DNA of 64,000 nt from Thamnaconus septentrionalis (taxonomy: Eukaryota > Chordata > Actinopteri > Tetraodontiformes > Monacanthidae), in the NCBI GenBank assembly GCA_009823395.1, contig CM020520.1, positions 412,001 through 476,000 of the forward strand, read 5' to 3'. The notes beneath the pieces are model-generated. The model did no database searches. It had not been told where the DNA came from and saw only the letters and a program-made list of their open reading frames with translations. Within the stretch, counting starts at the first letter, position 1; every line of letters starts with the position of its first letter. The translations under genes and the position numbers were made by a program. Positions 49,641 through 61,964 of this stretch are shown here, in pieces.

Positions 49641-52302
49641 GTGTGTGAGTTGTGTGTGTGACTGGCTGACAGTGTCCACAATGTGTCCACACTGAGCGGG
49701 GAAGCGACGCCTCCACAGGCCGCTGAATGAAGGAGCTCCGTCCTCGTCCAGCTGCGACCGCAGGAGAAGAAAACAGGTTGTCATCTGAGTGATGGGCAGC
49801 GATCAGGGCGTCCCAGAGGTGCAGAGCGCTGCTAATAGCTGCGCAGCCTCCTCAGACACGCCCGCCGCTCTCTGTGCTCCAGCGGCCCAGTCGCTCCTCG
49901 CTCAGGGCGCCTGGCTGAATCTCAATGAGGAGGCCCGGAGCCCGAGGCCCGGAGCCGGAGGCCCGGAGCAGCGCTTCACACTGCACCTTTCATCAGCCGA
50001 GGTGACAATCAGGCTCGGCCTCGTCGGCTCGTTCTGATTGGCTCCCCTCGCGTTCAGCGACACTTGCACGTCTCCACACGCTGAGTAAACGCGCTTAATC
50101 ATCGGTGGGAATACCGGGATTCCCGACACGGAAACATTAAGACGAACGGTATTATTGTTTGCTTGCCAGCATAATTACTTCATTAACATTGTTTAAAGCG
50201 GCTCTGGGCCTCTTCTTCCTCATTATACATTCCAGAAAATGCTAATATGCGTCGCATTCTCTTTTTTATCTTCTTTTGCTGCATCCTGGTTCACTGCACT
50301 CACAGTTCATCCTCTCAGTCTGTGTGCACTTAAAATGTTCACATCATCCAAAATTCAAATTTCACCCAATTCTAAGTCCCTGGAGGATCCAGTGACAGTT
50401 TCCACGTCACTTCTGGAGGAGGAAATGATTGTCAGTGCGGCCCAATGGAGGCTTCTGCAGTGAAATCTGGAGGAATTTGCCCCTTAAGTGACAGCATCGC
50501 AGTTGCTCACGCTGAATAAATGAAGCAGAATTCTGAAATATGTCTAACAGGCGACTGATGGTCCGAGGCTCCGCCTGTTCAAAACCTTACAAGACTTCAA
50601 AAGGGCCCCTTGCAAAGCGGTAAGAAGAACACGAGGAGAAAAACAGAACGGTGAATCCAGAGGAATCAGACTGCGGACTGACGGAGCAGTCGGGTTAGGA
50701 ACCAATCACAACACGTCCACCCCGCCTCACTGGGAAATCCCCAAACACCAGGCCGGTGGTCCAGGACCAGCAGGAGCTGCCTTTCATTTCAAGGCAGACG
50801 GTGGTGATAACATCAGCGGCGTCCCCGAAGACCTGACCTGGATGTCTGGGACGCTGAAGCCTTCAGACACCAGGAGCATTTCACTGGAGGAAATATATCA
50901 GCTCCTCCCTCACCAGCGGCAGCGGTGGCGACAGCGTTTATCTAGCGGCTCCACCTGTCACAACATCTCCTGCAGGGCCACCAGGGGCCGCCGCTCAACT
51001 GTCCCCGCACATCAGGAGAGAGGAGCCACGGGCGAGCACAGGTGCATTGTGGGAAACTCTAGTTTCTGGTGCCAATGTTGTGTGGAAAGAACTAAAAGGA
51101 CTTTTTTTGGCGGGGGGGGTTGCTTGTCTGTGCGAGGATGGACCAGCAGGAGAAAGAGGGAGAGAAGGCTGAGGGTGGGAGGGTGGGGGTGGGAGGGGTC
51201 TCTGAAGAACAGCCAATGACAAGAGAGATGCAGAGTGAAATGTCTTGCCGACAGTCTGGGAGGTGGGGAGGGGGGTCCTGAGCTGAGACGCTCCTATTGG
51301 CTGTCACAGATCAGCCGCATCAGCCTTTTATCTCCATAACTGGAAGCGACAATAAAAACTCCACTCTCCAGAACTCCTCAAAGGACCAGGCTGACCATCG
51401 ACTGTGCAGCAGGAAGGACGTTTGCTGCTGTTTGCTTGAAATATCACCAAACATCTGGCGACCTCACCACAGCTCAGAGATCACTTTCCACCCTGAAGTG
51501 CACTCATGATTTGACTGATGATTCTAATAATTTCTCTGATGGGTTCAGCACAGCACGCTTCCAAGCAGTATAATAGAGGACGTTTGTCTTCTACTGAAAC
51601 GTCTGCCAGTTCAGAGCTGCAAAGGCAAAGAGGAGGAGCAGCTCTGCGGGACATCCAGGTCTACATCCTGTTGCTGTGTTCATGAACTCCACCAAGAAGA
51701 TCCAACCAATACTCCAGATCTTCACCCCTGACAAAGACTTTGACTTGGGCATGTTTCAACACTGCTTTCATGAATTCAGTGACGGTGTCGTGTTGCATTG
51801 ACTTCCGCTAAATTTCTCCATCCAGAAAGAAAAATCAAAAAATCTCCAACTTTGTTGTCAGCGTCGTTGTTCCCAGCCGGTCTTTGAGTGCAGCATCAGA
51901 GCGGCGAGGATGTTCCAGCGTCTGCCGACTACCCGGCAGCACTCACAAACTACTTTGTCTCACGGAAAGAAGAACAAAAATAAAAAGCCAAACAGCAAAG
52001 CCCCTCCAGCGCCATTGCACTGCCACTTTCCATAAAGTGCTGAGCCTCCAGAGTCTTGTCGTCTTACCTGCAACAACATCGCCGGCGCCGCACCTGAAAT
52101 CCCAGAGCCACGCCAGAGCCGGCCCACCGAGTGGCGGACGAAAGACAAAGCCCCGCATTGTCATCCCGACTCGTTGTTGTCTGTCTCTCTCTCGGCTAAG
52201 TCGCCGGTTTGAAGGTTGGACAGCCAGCTGAGTGGCTGAGGGACACATGTTCAGCAATAGGGCTTGAAAACTTTCACAGAGATATTGATCTCCCTAAAGC
52301 TC
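49641..52302. other. No gene seen; CNE-like patch at 50140-50240
   Basis: A GGAGGCCCGGAGCC direct repeat lies at 49927-49968. The patch 50140-50240 (TATTATTGTTTGC, CATAATTAC, CATTGTTTAAAG) has forkhead- and SOX-like cores. No coding exon is convincing, including a 125-codon frame at 50842-51219 that crosses G-runs. Confidence 0.4.
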
Positions 52303-53169
52303 CAGCACACACACACACACACAGCGCTGGCAGAGCGGCCATGTTTAGGCAGCAGGTGAGGGAGTGTGGAGGAGGAGGAGGAGGAGGAGGAGGAGCCAGG
52401 AGGATCATCAGTCCCACCAAACCTGAAAGTTTCTGCCTCTGGAGGGAAAGATTCAGACCTTTGTGTTTCTCTTATGGCCAGGAAATATTTTCACCACAGT
52501 TGTTCCAGCGTGAGGAGACTTCCTGTTTGACATCACTTCCAACCAACCAACCAGAGCAAAGTGTGGACAGTGTGGTTGTGATGGCCTCCCAGTCCTCACT
52601 GGCGGGTGTCATGCATCACTAATGGCTGTTTGAAGGATTAGTTTGTTTAGCCCTCCAAATCCTTCCAACCCTGGATTCTATCACAGAAAGCCGCCACCGT
52701 GTGGGCTTTGCTGGTGGACAAATGTTTGGCAAGCTCTCCCGGTGTTTTCCGTCCACTCGGATTAAGTGGAATCCCAGTGTATTGTTCCATCTCTCCGCCT
52801 CCACCTCATCGCTCCGACTGCTGGACTGATTGGTCACTGGGATGCAAGTCACGCTGGTTGTGAAAGGCCACTTTGCACCTTATTAATAAGCCAATCAGCT
52901 CTGCTCTTGACAAACACAGCAACAACAATCCTCCAATAACCTGGACTGACACTGAGCACGACTTCCTTCCAACATCACGTGACAGCAGCACCTGCCACTG
53001 CCTCTGATTGCAACTGTTGCTGCTGCTGATGGTATTGTCATCATAAGCCTGCACTTCACCAGGTCTTACACATAGTTTCATCCTCCAGGCTAAGACGCTT
53101 CACGTCAGGGTTGCCAGGTCTGTGCTTTTTTGTCACCTTAGATTGTATCACAGCAACATTTAATTTTTA

Positions 53170-53204
<35 letters not shown>

Positions 53205-54025
53205 GTTTTATTTATTGACTTCCTCTGGAAAGGCACTTTTAATATTGACATAAAACACCTGCAGCCTTGTTTTTCAGAGACGACAGTATATTTTGCAAAG
53301 GCAGCAGTGCTTTTGAAATGGTTTGGTAGAAAATGTGGAGTTGTTTCTTGGAATTCATTGCGTCGACCCGATTTGTGCACTTTGAATTGTTTCTATCAAT
53401 CTTAGCAGCTGTTTTCATCTCTCACTGCAGTGGATGAGCGATGCGTCCGACAAATTTGAAATGTATTTGTTGTTGTTGTTTCTTTCTTTTGTTTTTCATT
53501 CCGTGGTTCCAGTTTGAAAACAGAAACAAGACATGACTGGCGGCTCGCGAAAGATTCATGTCTCTAACGGCTTTCCGGCAGTGGAGGGTGTGAGTGAAGG
53601 GCACCGCTGTGCAGCCACAAGTCAGAGAAAACAAAGTGAAACACTGGATGAGTGATAGCAGCGGCACTGCGGCAGCCAGAAGCAGCAGCGCCGCCAGCTT
53701 CTGCGATCACACATTTGCCCACAGTTAGAAATGTTAAACAGACGGCAGACTCTGTCGCTGCAGCGCAACAAAATCACGTTTGTTTGTCTTTAAGCATGCA
53801 GAAAACTCAATAAAGGATGTAAATTTGAATGGAAATAATGCAAATTTCAGGTGGCAGGTGGCGGTCGCAGAGGAGTCACAGGTGGCAGGTGGCGGTCGCA
53901 GAGGAGTCACAGGTGGCAGGTGAGGCGTCTGGTTCAGTCAACTTGACGCCATTGATTTGAACTTTAAAATTCACAGCCAAAATACTCTGATTTTCTTTTG
54001 TTGTTGTCATCTGCACCATTTTAGT

Positions 54026-54029
<4 letters not shown>
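52303..54029. other. No gene seen; short CA, GGA and TA repeats; 31-bp tandem duplication
   Basis: (CA)n at 52305-52322, (GGA)n at 52370-52393 and TA/TATG at 53167-53200. A 31-base unit, CAGGTGGCAGGTGGCGGTCG and onward, is present about 2.4 times at 53850-53925. The rest is unique. Confidence 0.5.

Positions 54030-54098
<69 letters not shown>
54030..54098. repeat. (TA)n microsatellite, about 34 units
   Basis: A pure TA run of about 68 bases, directly next to the CNE-like block that follows. Confidence 0.97.
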
Positions 54099-54101
<3 letters not shown>

Positions 54102-54117
54102 TCTTTCCTCCTCCACA

Positions 54118-54330
54118 CCTATTTTGAATAATTATCAGCATAATTGCAGCAGCTATTACTTATGCAGGGGTATTATAACTGCATAAGATATCATCTTATT
54201 TGGCTGTTAAATTAATTGCCACATTAATCACACGTTGGAGCTTTTCCATTTTGCTTTTGTCATTTCATAACGCTGCTATTAGTAGATGCTAAATTCAATA
54301 ACAGCTTTAATTAGACCTCAATACAGACTG
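54118..54330. promoter_or_regulatory. Candidate conserved non-coding element
   Basis: About 210 bases, unique and A+T-rich, with many homeodomain cores (AATAATTAT, CATAATTGC, TTAAATTAATTG, CATTAATCAC, TTTAATTAG) and a GATATCATCTTAT pair. It is the strongest enhancer-like texture in the right half. The likely target, if any, is vstm2a. Confidence 0.35.
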
Positions 54331-55388
54331 GCGAGGGGGGGGGTGGGAGGGGTTATCATCACATTAACATCGGGGTCCTCCACATGATGGGCTCAGATAT
54401 TAACATCACAACGGCCATTGTGGTGGCATGGTGGAGGTTGTGTGTGCAGACTGGTTGTTGTTATGATCTTCTGTCATTGTTGTTGAACAATCATTGAAGT
54501 GTGACTCAGGGCTGCTTCTCTTCCTCTTCCTCTTCCTCTTCCTCTTCCTCGGAGCTGAACTTTTTCTCTCAGCACCTGGTGAACCACAGCCAGCCAAGGT
54601 GTGTGTGTGTGTGTGTGTGTGCGCGCGCTGCATTATTGAGAGGCTTCTCTTCAGCACTGCTTTGATTCTATAAGCAACAGAGATGTTTAATCCCATAAGA
54701 AAGAGAGAAAAGTTTGTGAGTGAGGGAGAGATGGGGACAGAGAGACGATGGTGGGTGGGGGATCGGGGGGAGGGGGGGGGTCTCTTCTGAATACTTTGCA
54801 ATGAATCCATATCAGCTTTGAAGTTCACACGCCAGACTTCAGAAGGTAATGAAATAGTTATCACAAAAATTCCCCAAAGTTAAAAGGGATGAGGGGGGGG
54901 GGGTCACACTCTGATGTCACATTAGTCTGAAACGATTGTGACACCACGGCTGAAGCGGAGCTGATGACTCCTCGTGCCAGAGAGAGAATCCTCCTGTGAT
55001 GAAGATGAAGACTGCGGTGGTGTCCACGCCCCAGCAAAGCGCTGAGAGACCCAGTGAAGCCCAGCTGTGACACCTGCACGCTGCCACTCAAGCCAAGTCA
55101 ATATGTATATCTGCTGGGGGGGGGGGCAAGGACAGAGGTGCAGTCCGACTCTGGCTCCCCCTAGAGGGGAGGGGAGCCTCCTGTGGCCAGACCCTCACTC
55201 TGGGTGTAATGTCAGTGCATTAGCACCCCCCCCCCACTGCACTCTTAGTGATTGATACCTCCGTCGCCCGGCAGATGTTTGAGATTCGCTGTGAATGACG
55301 GCTGGAAATGACTTTCTTTACTCAGCCAAAGTGCTTTCTGTTGGCTTCCACCTGAGAGGATATTGAATCAGTCACAGACAGAAGAGGC

Positions 55389-55425
<37 letters not shown>

Positions 55426-56084
55426 TGTTATGTGTAAAATAAAGTCAGAAGCAACTGCAGTGGTTCCCAGTGTCGGCCTCCAGACTGTCATTGACCCCAG
55501 CGTGACGACGCTGTATTTAATCTCCGCACGCCGCCACAAGACTCAATTTGCCGCTGCTGCTGTTTCCTTTTTTTCTCTTTCGCCTAAACGAGGTCTTGAA
55601 ATTATGATTGCATTGTCTTATCGGACCACGCTGAAGGATTCCTGCAATTTCTCTGCAGGCGCTCAGCGTTAAGAGGATGCGACACTTGGGCCCGCCGTGA
55701 TTTGCTGCCGCATCATATACAACCCCCCCCCAACACACACACACACACTCAGACACACTCGGCGCCGCCACTGCGTCGACGGTGCGCCACCTCATCCCAG
55801 GTTTATGAAAGCAAAGGCAGCGTATAATTCTGAAAAGGTCCTGTTCTGAGAGGATGATTTCAGGCTTTCAATGCCAGGGAGGGAGAAAAATAAATAAATA
55901 AAATAAAGACGGTGCCCTGCTGCATCACCTCGGGTGCACTGTGGAAAATTGCCTTAGTGTTAATCCAAGTGTTGTGACAAGCGACAGCAATCCTCCCCTT
56001 TGTTCCCCTCCTGTGTTTCAGCAGCTGCGGCGCTGCTCACGGTGCCGCTCACCGTGGCAACGCCGCCGCTCCGCACAAAGAGCT
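54331..56084. other. No gene seen; short repeats
   Basis: CTTCCTCTTC repeats at 54518-54550, (TG)n at 54601-54621, G-runs at 54757-54780 and 54893-54903, (AC)n at 55389-55422. Confidence 0.45.
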
Positions 56085-56412
56085 GGCGGGGAGGAGAGGA
56101 AGAGAAAGAAGGAGAGAGGAGAGGAAGAGAAAGAAGGAGAGAGGAGAGGAAGAGAAAGAAGGAGAGAGGAGAGGAAGAGAAAGAAGGAGAGAGGAGAGGA
56201 AGAGAAAGAAGCAGGAGAGAGAGAAGAGAGAAGAAGAGAGAGAGAGAGAAAGAAGAGAGGAGAGGAAGAGAAAGAGAGAGGAGAGGAAGAGAAAGAGGAG
56301 AGAGAGAGGAGAGAGAAGAGAGATGAGAGGAAGAGAAAGAAGGAGAGAGGAGAGGAAGAGAAAGAAGGAGAGAGGAGAAGAAGAGAGAAGCAGGAGAGAG
56401 GAGAGGAAGAGA
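56085..56412. repeat. Polypurine minisatellite, 25-bp unit
   Basis: About 328 bases of G and A only, with a 25-base unit GGAGAGGAAGAGAAAGAAGG plus AGAGA. The first five copies are near-perfect, and the copies from about 56210 onward are degenerate. Long Glu-Arg and Ser-Leu frames on both strands are artefacts. Confidence 0.95.
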
Positions 56413-58200
56413 CCTGACGGCCAAATTAAGGAGAGAAAGAAGCCCACAGGAGGAGTTGAGATTTAAGTGCTCATTGAAATGAGTGAGAGTGAAGCAGAGG
56501 AGGAGGCTGGAACACCAAGCCGGCGCTGAAAACAGTGTGTGAAGAGCACAGTGTCAGGTGACCTTGACACTCTGAGTCAAGGACCAATCAGATTGTATCT
56601 AAACTCCATTAAGGGGTTTTTGTGATATTAACGTTGAAGGAAACGGGCGCGATATGAAAGAGCTACAGGCGGCCGGCAGAGGGAAGCAACAGCCAATCAG
56701 CTTCAGCCACTGGAGCTCTGGACGGAGGGTCAGGAAGACTTCATGTGTCAGTGTGTGTGTGAGAGAGAGGCGGGGGGGGCATTGATATTCAGAGGCTTCC
56801 ATCAAGCCAGAGCACAGAACATGATGACCGTGTTCATCACTCTGAGGCAGGTGAGGTCTGGGGGCGGGGCCAGGGTCTGGGGGCGGGGCCAGGGTCTGGG
56901 CTGCGTGAACTATGTTTCCTAGAGAGCTCGCTGCTGTGTGGCTTCAAACCTTCCGTTTCCATCTGATGACAGCGGCCACAGCGCTGCTGCCAGCAACGAC
57001 CGGTGAGCCAGCGAGCGCAAAAATATCCAAAGAAATAAACAACGAGTCCGCAACTGTGAGTCTTCTGCCGAGGGCCGAGTGCAGCCTCAGCGCTGCAGCT
57101 CCACTGAGAGACACATTAAGCACAACTAAATACAGTCAACAATCAGAGGCTCGGTGGCGCTGCAGTTAGGAGCTGCAGAAAGTGCACTTGAACACAGCGG
57201 CAGTGGGAAGCTGCACTAATAGATGCACGGCGGGCTGCACTTACCAGCCTTCCTATGAGAATCATCACAACCTTCCGCAAAGGACAGCAAACTGTTGGCT
57301 CAGGAGGAAATAAGAGGAGCAGCAGCAGCAGCAGCAGCAGCAGCCGGAAACACCAGGTGGCGGATTTAAAATAAACAGTTTGACATTTTTCGAAAATGTG
57401 CATTGATTGCCATCTTACCTGCAGTCAGATAAGGAAATCAATATGATGTTCATCTGTGCGCATCCGCTATAAAGATGTTTAACCCGGCTTAGTGCTGCGG
57501 TGGCTGGAGGAGGGACGGAGCTGCACCGCTCATCTTCACCGATAAGGAACAAAACTGGAGGAAGCATAAAAGCATCACACGCGGTGCATAGACTTCTCAG
57601 AAAACAAGCTCAGCCACCATTATCCAAAGGGCAGAAAATAATGAAATATCACACACGGCCACTAGGAGCAGCAGCTCATCTCGCTACCGCAGCGATACGA
57701 TCGCAGTGGAATCTGAGTTTCAGGCTGAACAATTTCTTTAGCCCAGGTAGCGAGGAGCCGGTAAACTGTCAGGGAGCCTGGGCACTGCGGCCAGAGTCGG
57801 CAGAGGAAAAAGATCTGCACTTTATTTAGCTTGAAGGAAAATGTGCGGCCGAGGCTCGGCTGATGGCTATCTAACAACCTGCAGCGGGACCGACAACAGC
57901 AGCAAAGCACTTCTCCTCCGCCTCACTCCTTCCACACACACACGCCCATCATGTAGTCGCTTACACACCCGCCTGAGGGGAGGAGAGGGCAAATTGGAAT
58001 GTGTTGTGGCGGCGCTGGCGGAGGCTCCCCGAGGCGTCCGCCCGTCCGCCCGCCCGCCCCCGCCGCGCGGCTGCAGACAAACGCCGTCTTTCTTCCTCGT
58101 CAACGCCGACTCATTTGTTGTTGTTGTTGTTTTTGTTTCTCCCAGACTAGCAGGGAGCAGAGACGCAGGAAGTCATTAGAATGCATAACATCTGGCCGAC

Positions 58201-58235
<35 letters not shown>

Positions 58236-58590
58236 TCAGGGAGGGGGGGGGGGCTGAGTTATGCCCCTCAAACAATCAGGGTAATTGTTTGGAGGTGGCC
58301 CCCATCAGTAAAAGGATTATTGGCACTGACAGCGTATGAGTACATATCAGTGCACGATCAGTGTCGCCGCTGCCGCCGCCGCCACCACCGCCACCGCTCT
58401 CCCCGCAAAGATGCATTCCAGTTAATATGGTGCGACTGTCATCCAGCAGGCCGGGGCCTGAAGCAATTAAAGCAGAATCAATGTGCTGTGTCAAAACACT
58501 GTGACAGCTCCATTATCCCTGGATAGAGGAGCACCACCACCACCACCACCACCACCACCACCCATTCCTCTGCTGCTGCAGCTTCCTGTT

Positions 58591-58625
<35 letters not shown>

Positions 58626-58694
58626 GCTCAGTTCTCTCTCATCAGTCTTTAACTATCTGCAGCAGAGCAGCAACACACTCACCAACCTTTTACA
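56413..58694. other. No gene seen; short repeats
   Basis: A 21-base duplication (TCTGGGGGCGGGGCCAGGG) at 56857-56898, (CAG)8 at 57320-57344, (CAG)10 at 58205-58235, (CCA)10 at 58532-58563 and (CA)n at 58593-58622. The unique parts have no coding signature. Confidence 0.45.
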
Positions 58695-58945
58695 AAATCA
58701 GCAGCACCTCCTCCTCCTCCTCCACCTCCGCCATCTCCACTATCTCCACCTCTTCCTCCACCTCCTCCTCCTCCTCCTCCTCTTCCTCCACTATCTCCAC
58801 CTCTTCCTTCACCTCCTCCTTCTCCTCCTCCTCCTTTCCTTTCTTCCAGCCTTTCTGCTATTTCCTCTCTTCTTCCTTCCTTCCCTGCCGCTCCTCCCCC
58901 TCCTCCTCCTCCACCTCCTCTTCCTCCTCCTCCTCCGCCTCCCTC
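58695..58945. repeat. Pyrimidine-rich CTCCAC/TCC block
   Basis: About 250 bases, largely CTCCTC, CTCCAC and TTCC modules. Poly-Leu and poly-Ser frames of 183-200 codons run through it and are artefacts. Confidence 0.88.
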
Positions 58946-60748
58946 TGGCTGTCTGTCAGCATCAGTCTCTCAGCGGTGAAATTGCGGGACATCACTGTCA
59001 GCCTCACATCAGCACTGACAGCGCTCTCATCTAATCGCGCTGCTTTAATGGTGCCCGGGTGCTTGCGCTCCTCAGCGGTAGCTGCAGGTGAAAACCTCTT
59101 TTTTCTGATTATTATTATTATATTTTTTTTCTATTTCTTATTTGGCTCTCCTCTCAGGGACGGGGATGCATTAGTTCCCTCTGACACCTGATGTGTTGCT
59201 GTGACGGGCCGCTGCATCAGAAGGATGTTTCTCCTGCTTCCTGCAAGGTTGCACAGCAAATGTGCAGCGCTGAAGACACAGAAGTCATCAGGATTTATTA
59301 TTTTCTGCCTCTCTTTCTTTTTGTTGCTGGAGCCGAGTCAATATGATTTGCAAGATAAATGGATTCCCCAAACATTCTTCAGTAAATGCAGTTTAAAGGT
59401 CCCATCGTTGGGCCAGTTCTGGATGTTTTCTTTGATTCCTTGGACTTGGGTCGAGTGGCTTGCATGACTCAGAACTAAAGAGACTCAGAAACGCAGTGTT
59501 ATTTTTGATTTTATTCTATTCAGCTGGGTTTCTGCTTCCTGCTAAAGTTCCGCCAGACCTTGCAAAGTTGCATCGCTTGTCAGTCATTTCCACTCGTTCA
59601 CGCATTTTCATCCCAGAATGCAGCGCTGCAGCAGCCTCGCATCATAAACCGCCCACAAATGAATCCACTCAACTCCAGGAAGCAGCACATTTAGTGCTGG
59701 GTGGGTGCTGGGTGGGTGCTGGGTGGGACAGCTGCCCCTCACTGGCTCCTGTGCTGCTGATTCAACACGAGGCCCAATCAACGGCTGACGAGGATCTCGG
59801 CCAACGCTGAGGGAGCCAATCAGCCACAGATGCTTGTCGTGGCGCCAGGCGCTGCCAGATTATCGTCCCTCAGTGGTCTCTGCATTTGTTATTTCTATCA
59901 TTCCACTTGAGTCTTTTCAAAGGCGTTGATTTCTTGAAGGAGTTTTATCTTTTTTTTGCACAAACCATGTCAGAAAATCCACAAAAAGAAAACGGACCAA
60001 CAGACTGGATGTGGGCGCCGAGCTCCTTCCTGCTCACCTGACAACAGCCAGAACCGCCCGTCAGCTTCACCACAGGGGAGGACAGACAGACAGACAGACA
60101 GACAGATAGACGGACTGATGACGGGTGAAGTCACACCACCTCCTGCATCGCTAGCCTTCACATTTTGTTTTTCTATTGTGTTTCTCCTCTCCTCCTGACT
60201 GTCAGCCAGGCCGCAGTAATGAGGTGCAGCAGGTCCGACCGCAGCAGTCTGCTGGTCTCCGCACATCATCTGCTTTTGTTAGCAGACACGCCGGGGGAAC
60301 AAGCCGCCGCCTCCTCACACTGGAAACACGTCAAAATATGAGAATAAGGTGATGATGCTGACAATTTGCCAACGTGGACATGTGATGGCTTCAAACCGCA
60401 GGGTTTCTCCAGGAGAGCCTTGTTCTCCAGCGACAGCGAAGCCCAGAAATGATATTGCTGGATTTTTATTTCTTTGACACGTGGAAGTTTTGAGTTCTCC
60501 CAGTCTGGAGAGACAGAACTCAGATCCACCCACGCTGCTCTGGTGCACCAACTGAGACCTGGCAACCTCAGGTCACATGACATCTTCCTTCCCAGTCTGT
60601 TTAGCTGACGGCCAAGCACCTCAACAAACAACACCGGTCATCACTGGATTCATCATGACTGCACTTTCCCCCAAATCTCATCTGCAGCCATCTCTGCATC
60701 ATCAAACCCCTGAAGACTTCAAGGATGATTTCCATCTTGCAGGTATGT

Positions 60749-60788
<40 letters not shown>

Positions 60789-61910
60789 AAGAGTGAAAAG
60801 TGCCGGCTGCAACTGGACCCTGGAGGCGTGGAGTTCATTTGTATTTCTTTCTGTTGTGTAGATTGTGATTAGTACAGTGACATAAAGGCTCCCTGACCTC
60901 CAGTCATCCAGAGGCGGAGCCAGCTGCATCCATGGCCACGCTCCCGGCCATTCAAATGAAATGTGTTGCCATGTGGGAGGGGCTGGCATTGATCCAGCGT
61001 GCGAGTGCAACATTAGGGGTCCTATTGAGCGGCTGCATCGCAGGCCAACCGGAAGCGACAAGAGAAGAAAAATACAGAACGCACAGAACAACGCTGGTGG
61101 TGTGGGAGTGCAGACAGCAGCCAGACATCTTTACTGCTCACGTCTCTGGAAGTGGACAAAGAACAAAGACACTAATGTTTGGCTCCACTGTGTTGTACCT
61201 CACTCACACTCAGGCCACAGTGCCACACCAAGCCCAGATCCTGGCCACATTTATATTTAGCAGGAGATCTTTGGCTCTCTACCTTTTGCACCTGTGTGAG
61301 TCATCCATCATTATAAATTTTGCATGCGACTCTGACTTGTCTGGGAGGGATAAAGAAGGTAAGATACTATTTTAGGCTCCCCCCCCCATTCCCCCTTGGC
61401 CTGCGGAACCTTTTAACAGTGAACCTGGGCTGAGGTCGACGCCTCCTTCACTGTGACTCAGCAGACGTTTGTCATCACTCACAGAGTCTTGGCGTACAAT
61501 ACAAAGTGTGCAGGACAGTGCACAATGGTTCAGCATGGGAACAATATTAGAATTCTGGCAGCTTCCGTGTCATTATCTCTATCTGGGCAGAGATGGCTGC
61601 AGGCAATTAGACAAATTAATCACGATAGCCAATAAAAGTCCACGACAGTAGATGTGAGGCCAGCAGGAAGCCATGACAGCGCCATGAGTCCCGGAAGCCG
61701 AAGCAAATCCCGCCGCCGCTCCCCCGCAGGCAACAAAAGAAAGAAAATATCACAGGCCTCCTTCCAGCTGACGCCCTCCAGAACGAACAAGCTTTGCAGC
61801 TTTTGCACATGACTAATTCCTCCTCTTCCTCCTTTTTAATTTGCCGCAGCGTTCTCAGAGATACGCTCGTCCGTTACAGTCGAGCAGCATTTATTATTCA
61901 TCCCAGAAAC

Positions 61911-61914
<4 letters not shown>
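58946..61914. other. No gene seen; short repeats
   Basis: A GCTGGGTGG tandem at 59696-59726, (ACAG)n at 60082-60107 and (GT)n at 60749-60787. A 147-codon plus frame at 60932-61375 has another frame overlapping it and no family resemblance, so it is left uncalled. Confidence 0.4.

Positions 61915-61961
<47 letters not shown>
61915..61961. repeat. (GA)n microsatellite
   Basis: A pure GA run of about 46 bases. Confidence 0.96.

Positions 61962-61964
<3 letters not shown>

Noticed and set aside
51690..51810. Minus-strand stretch with a phrase resembling the VSTM2 first Ig strand (VTEF).
   Set aside because: Continuation lacks the Ig cysteine and Trp-Trp motif; coincidence.
60932..61375. 147-codon plus-strand frame.
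   Set aside because: A second frame overlaps it with equal openness and neither resembles a known protein; kept as unsupported.
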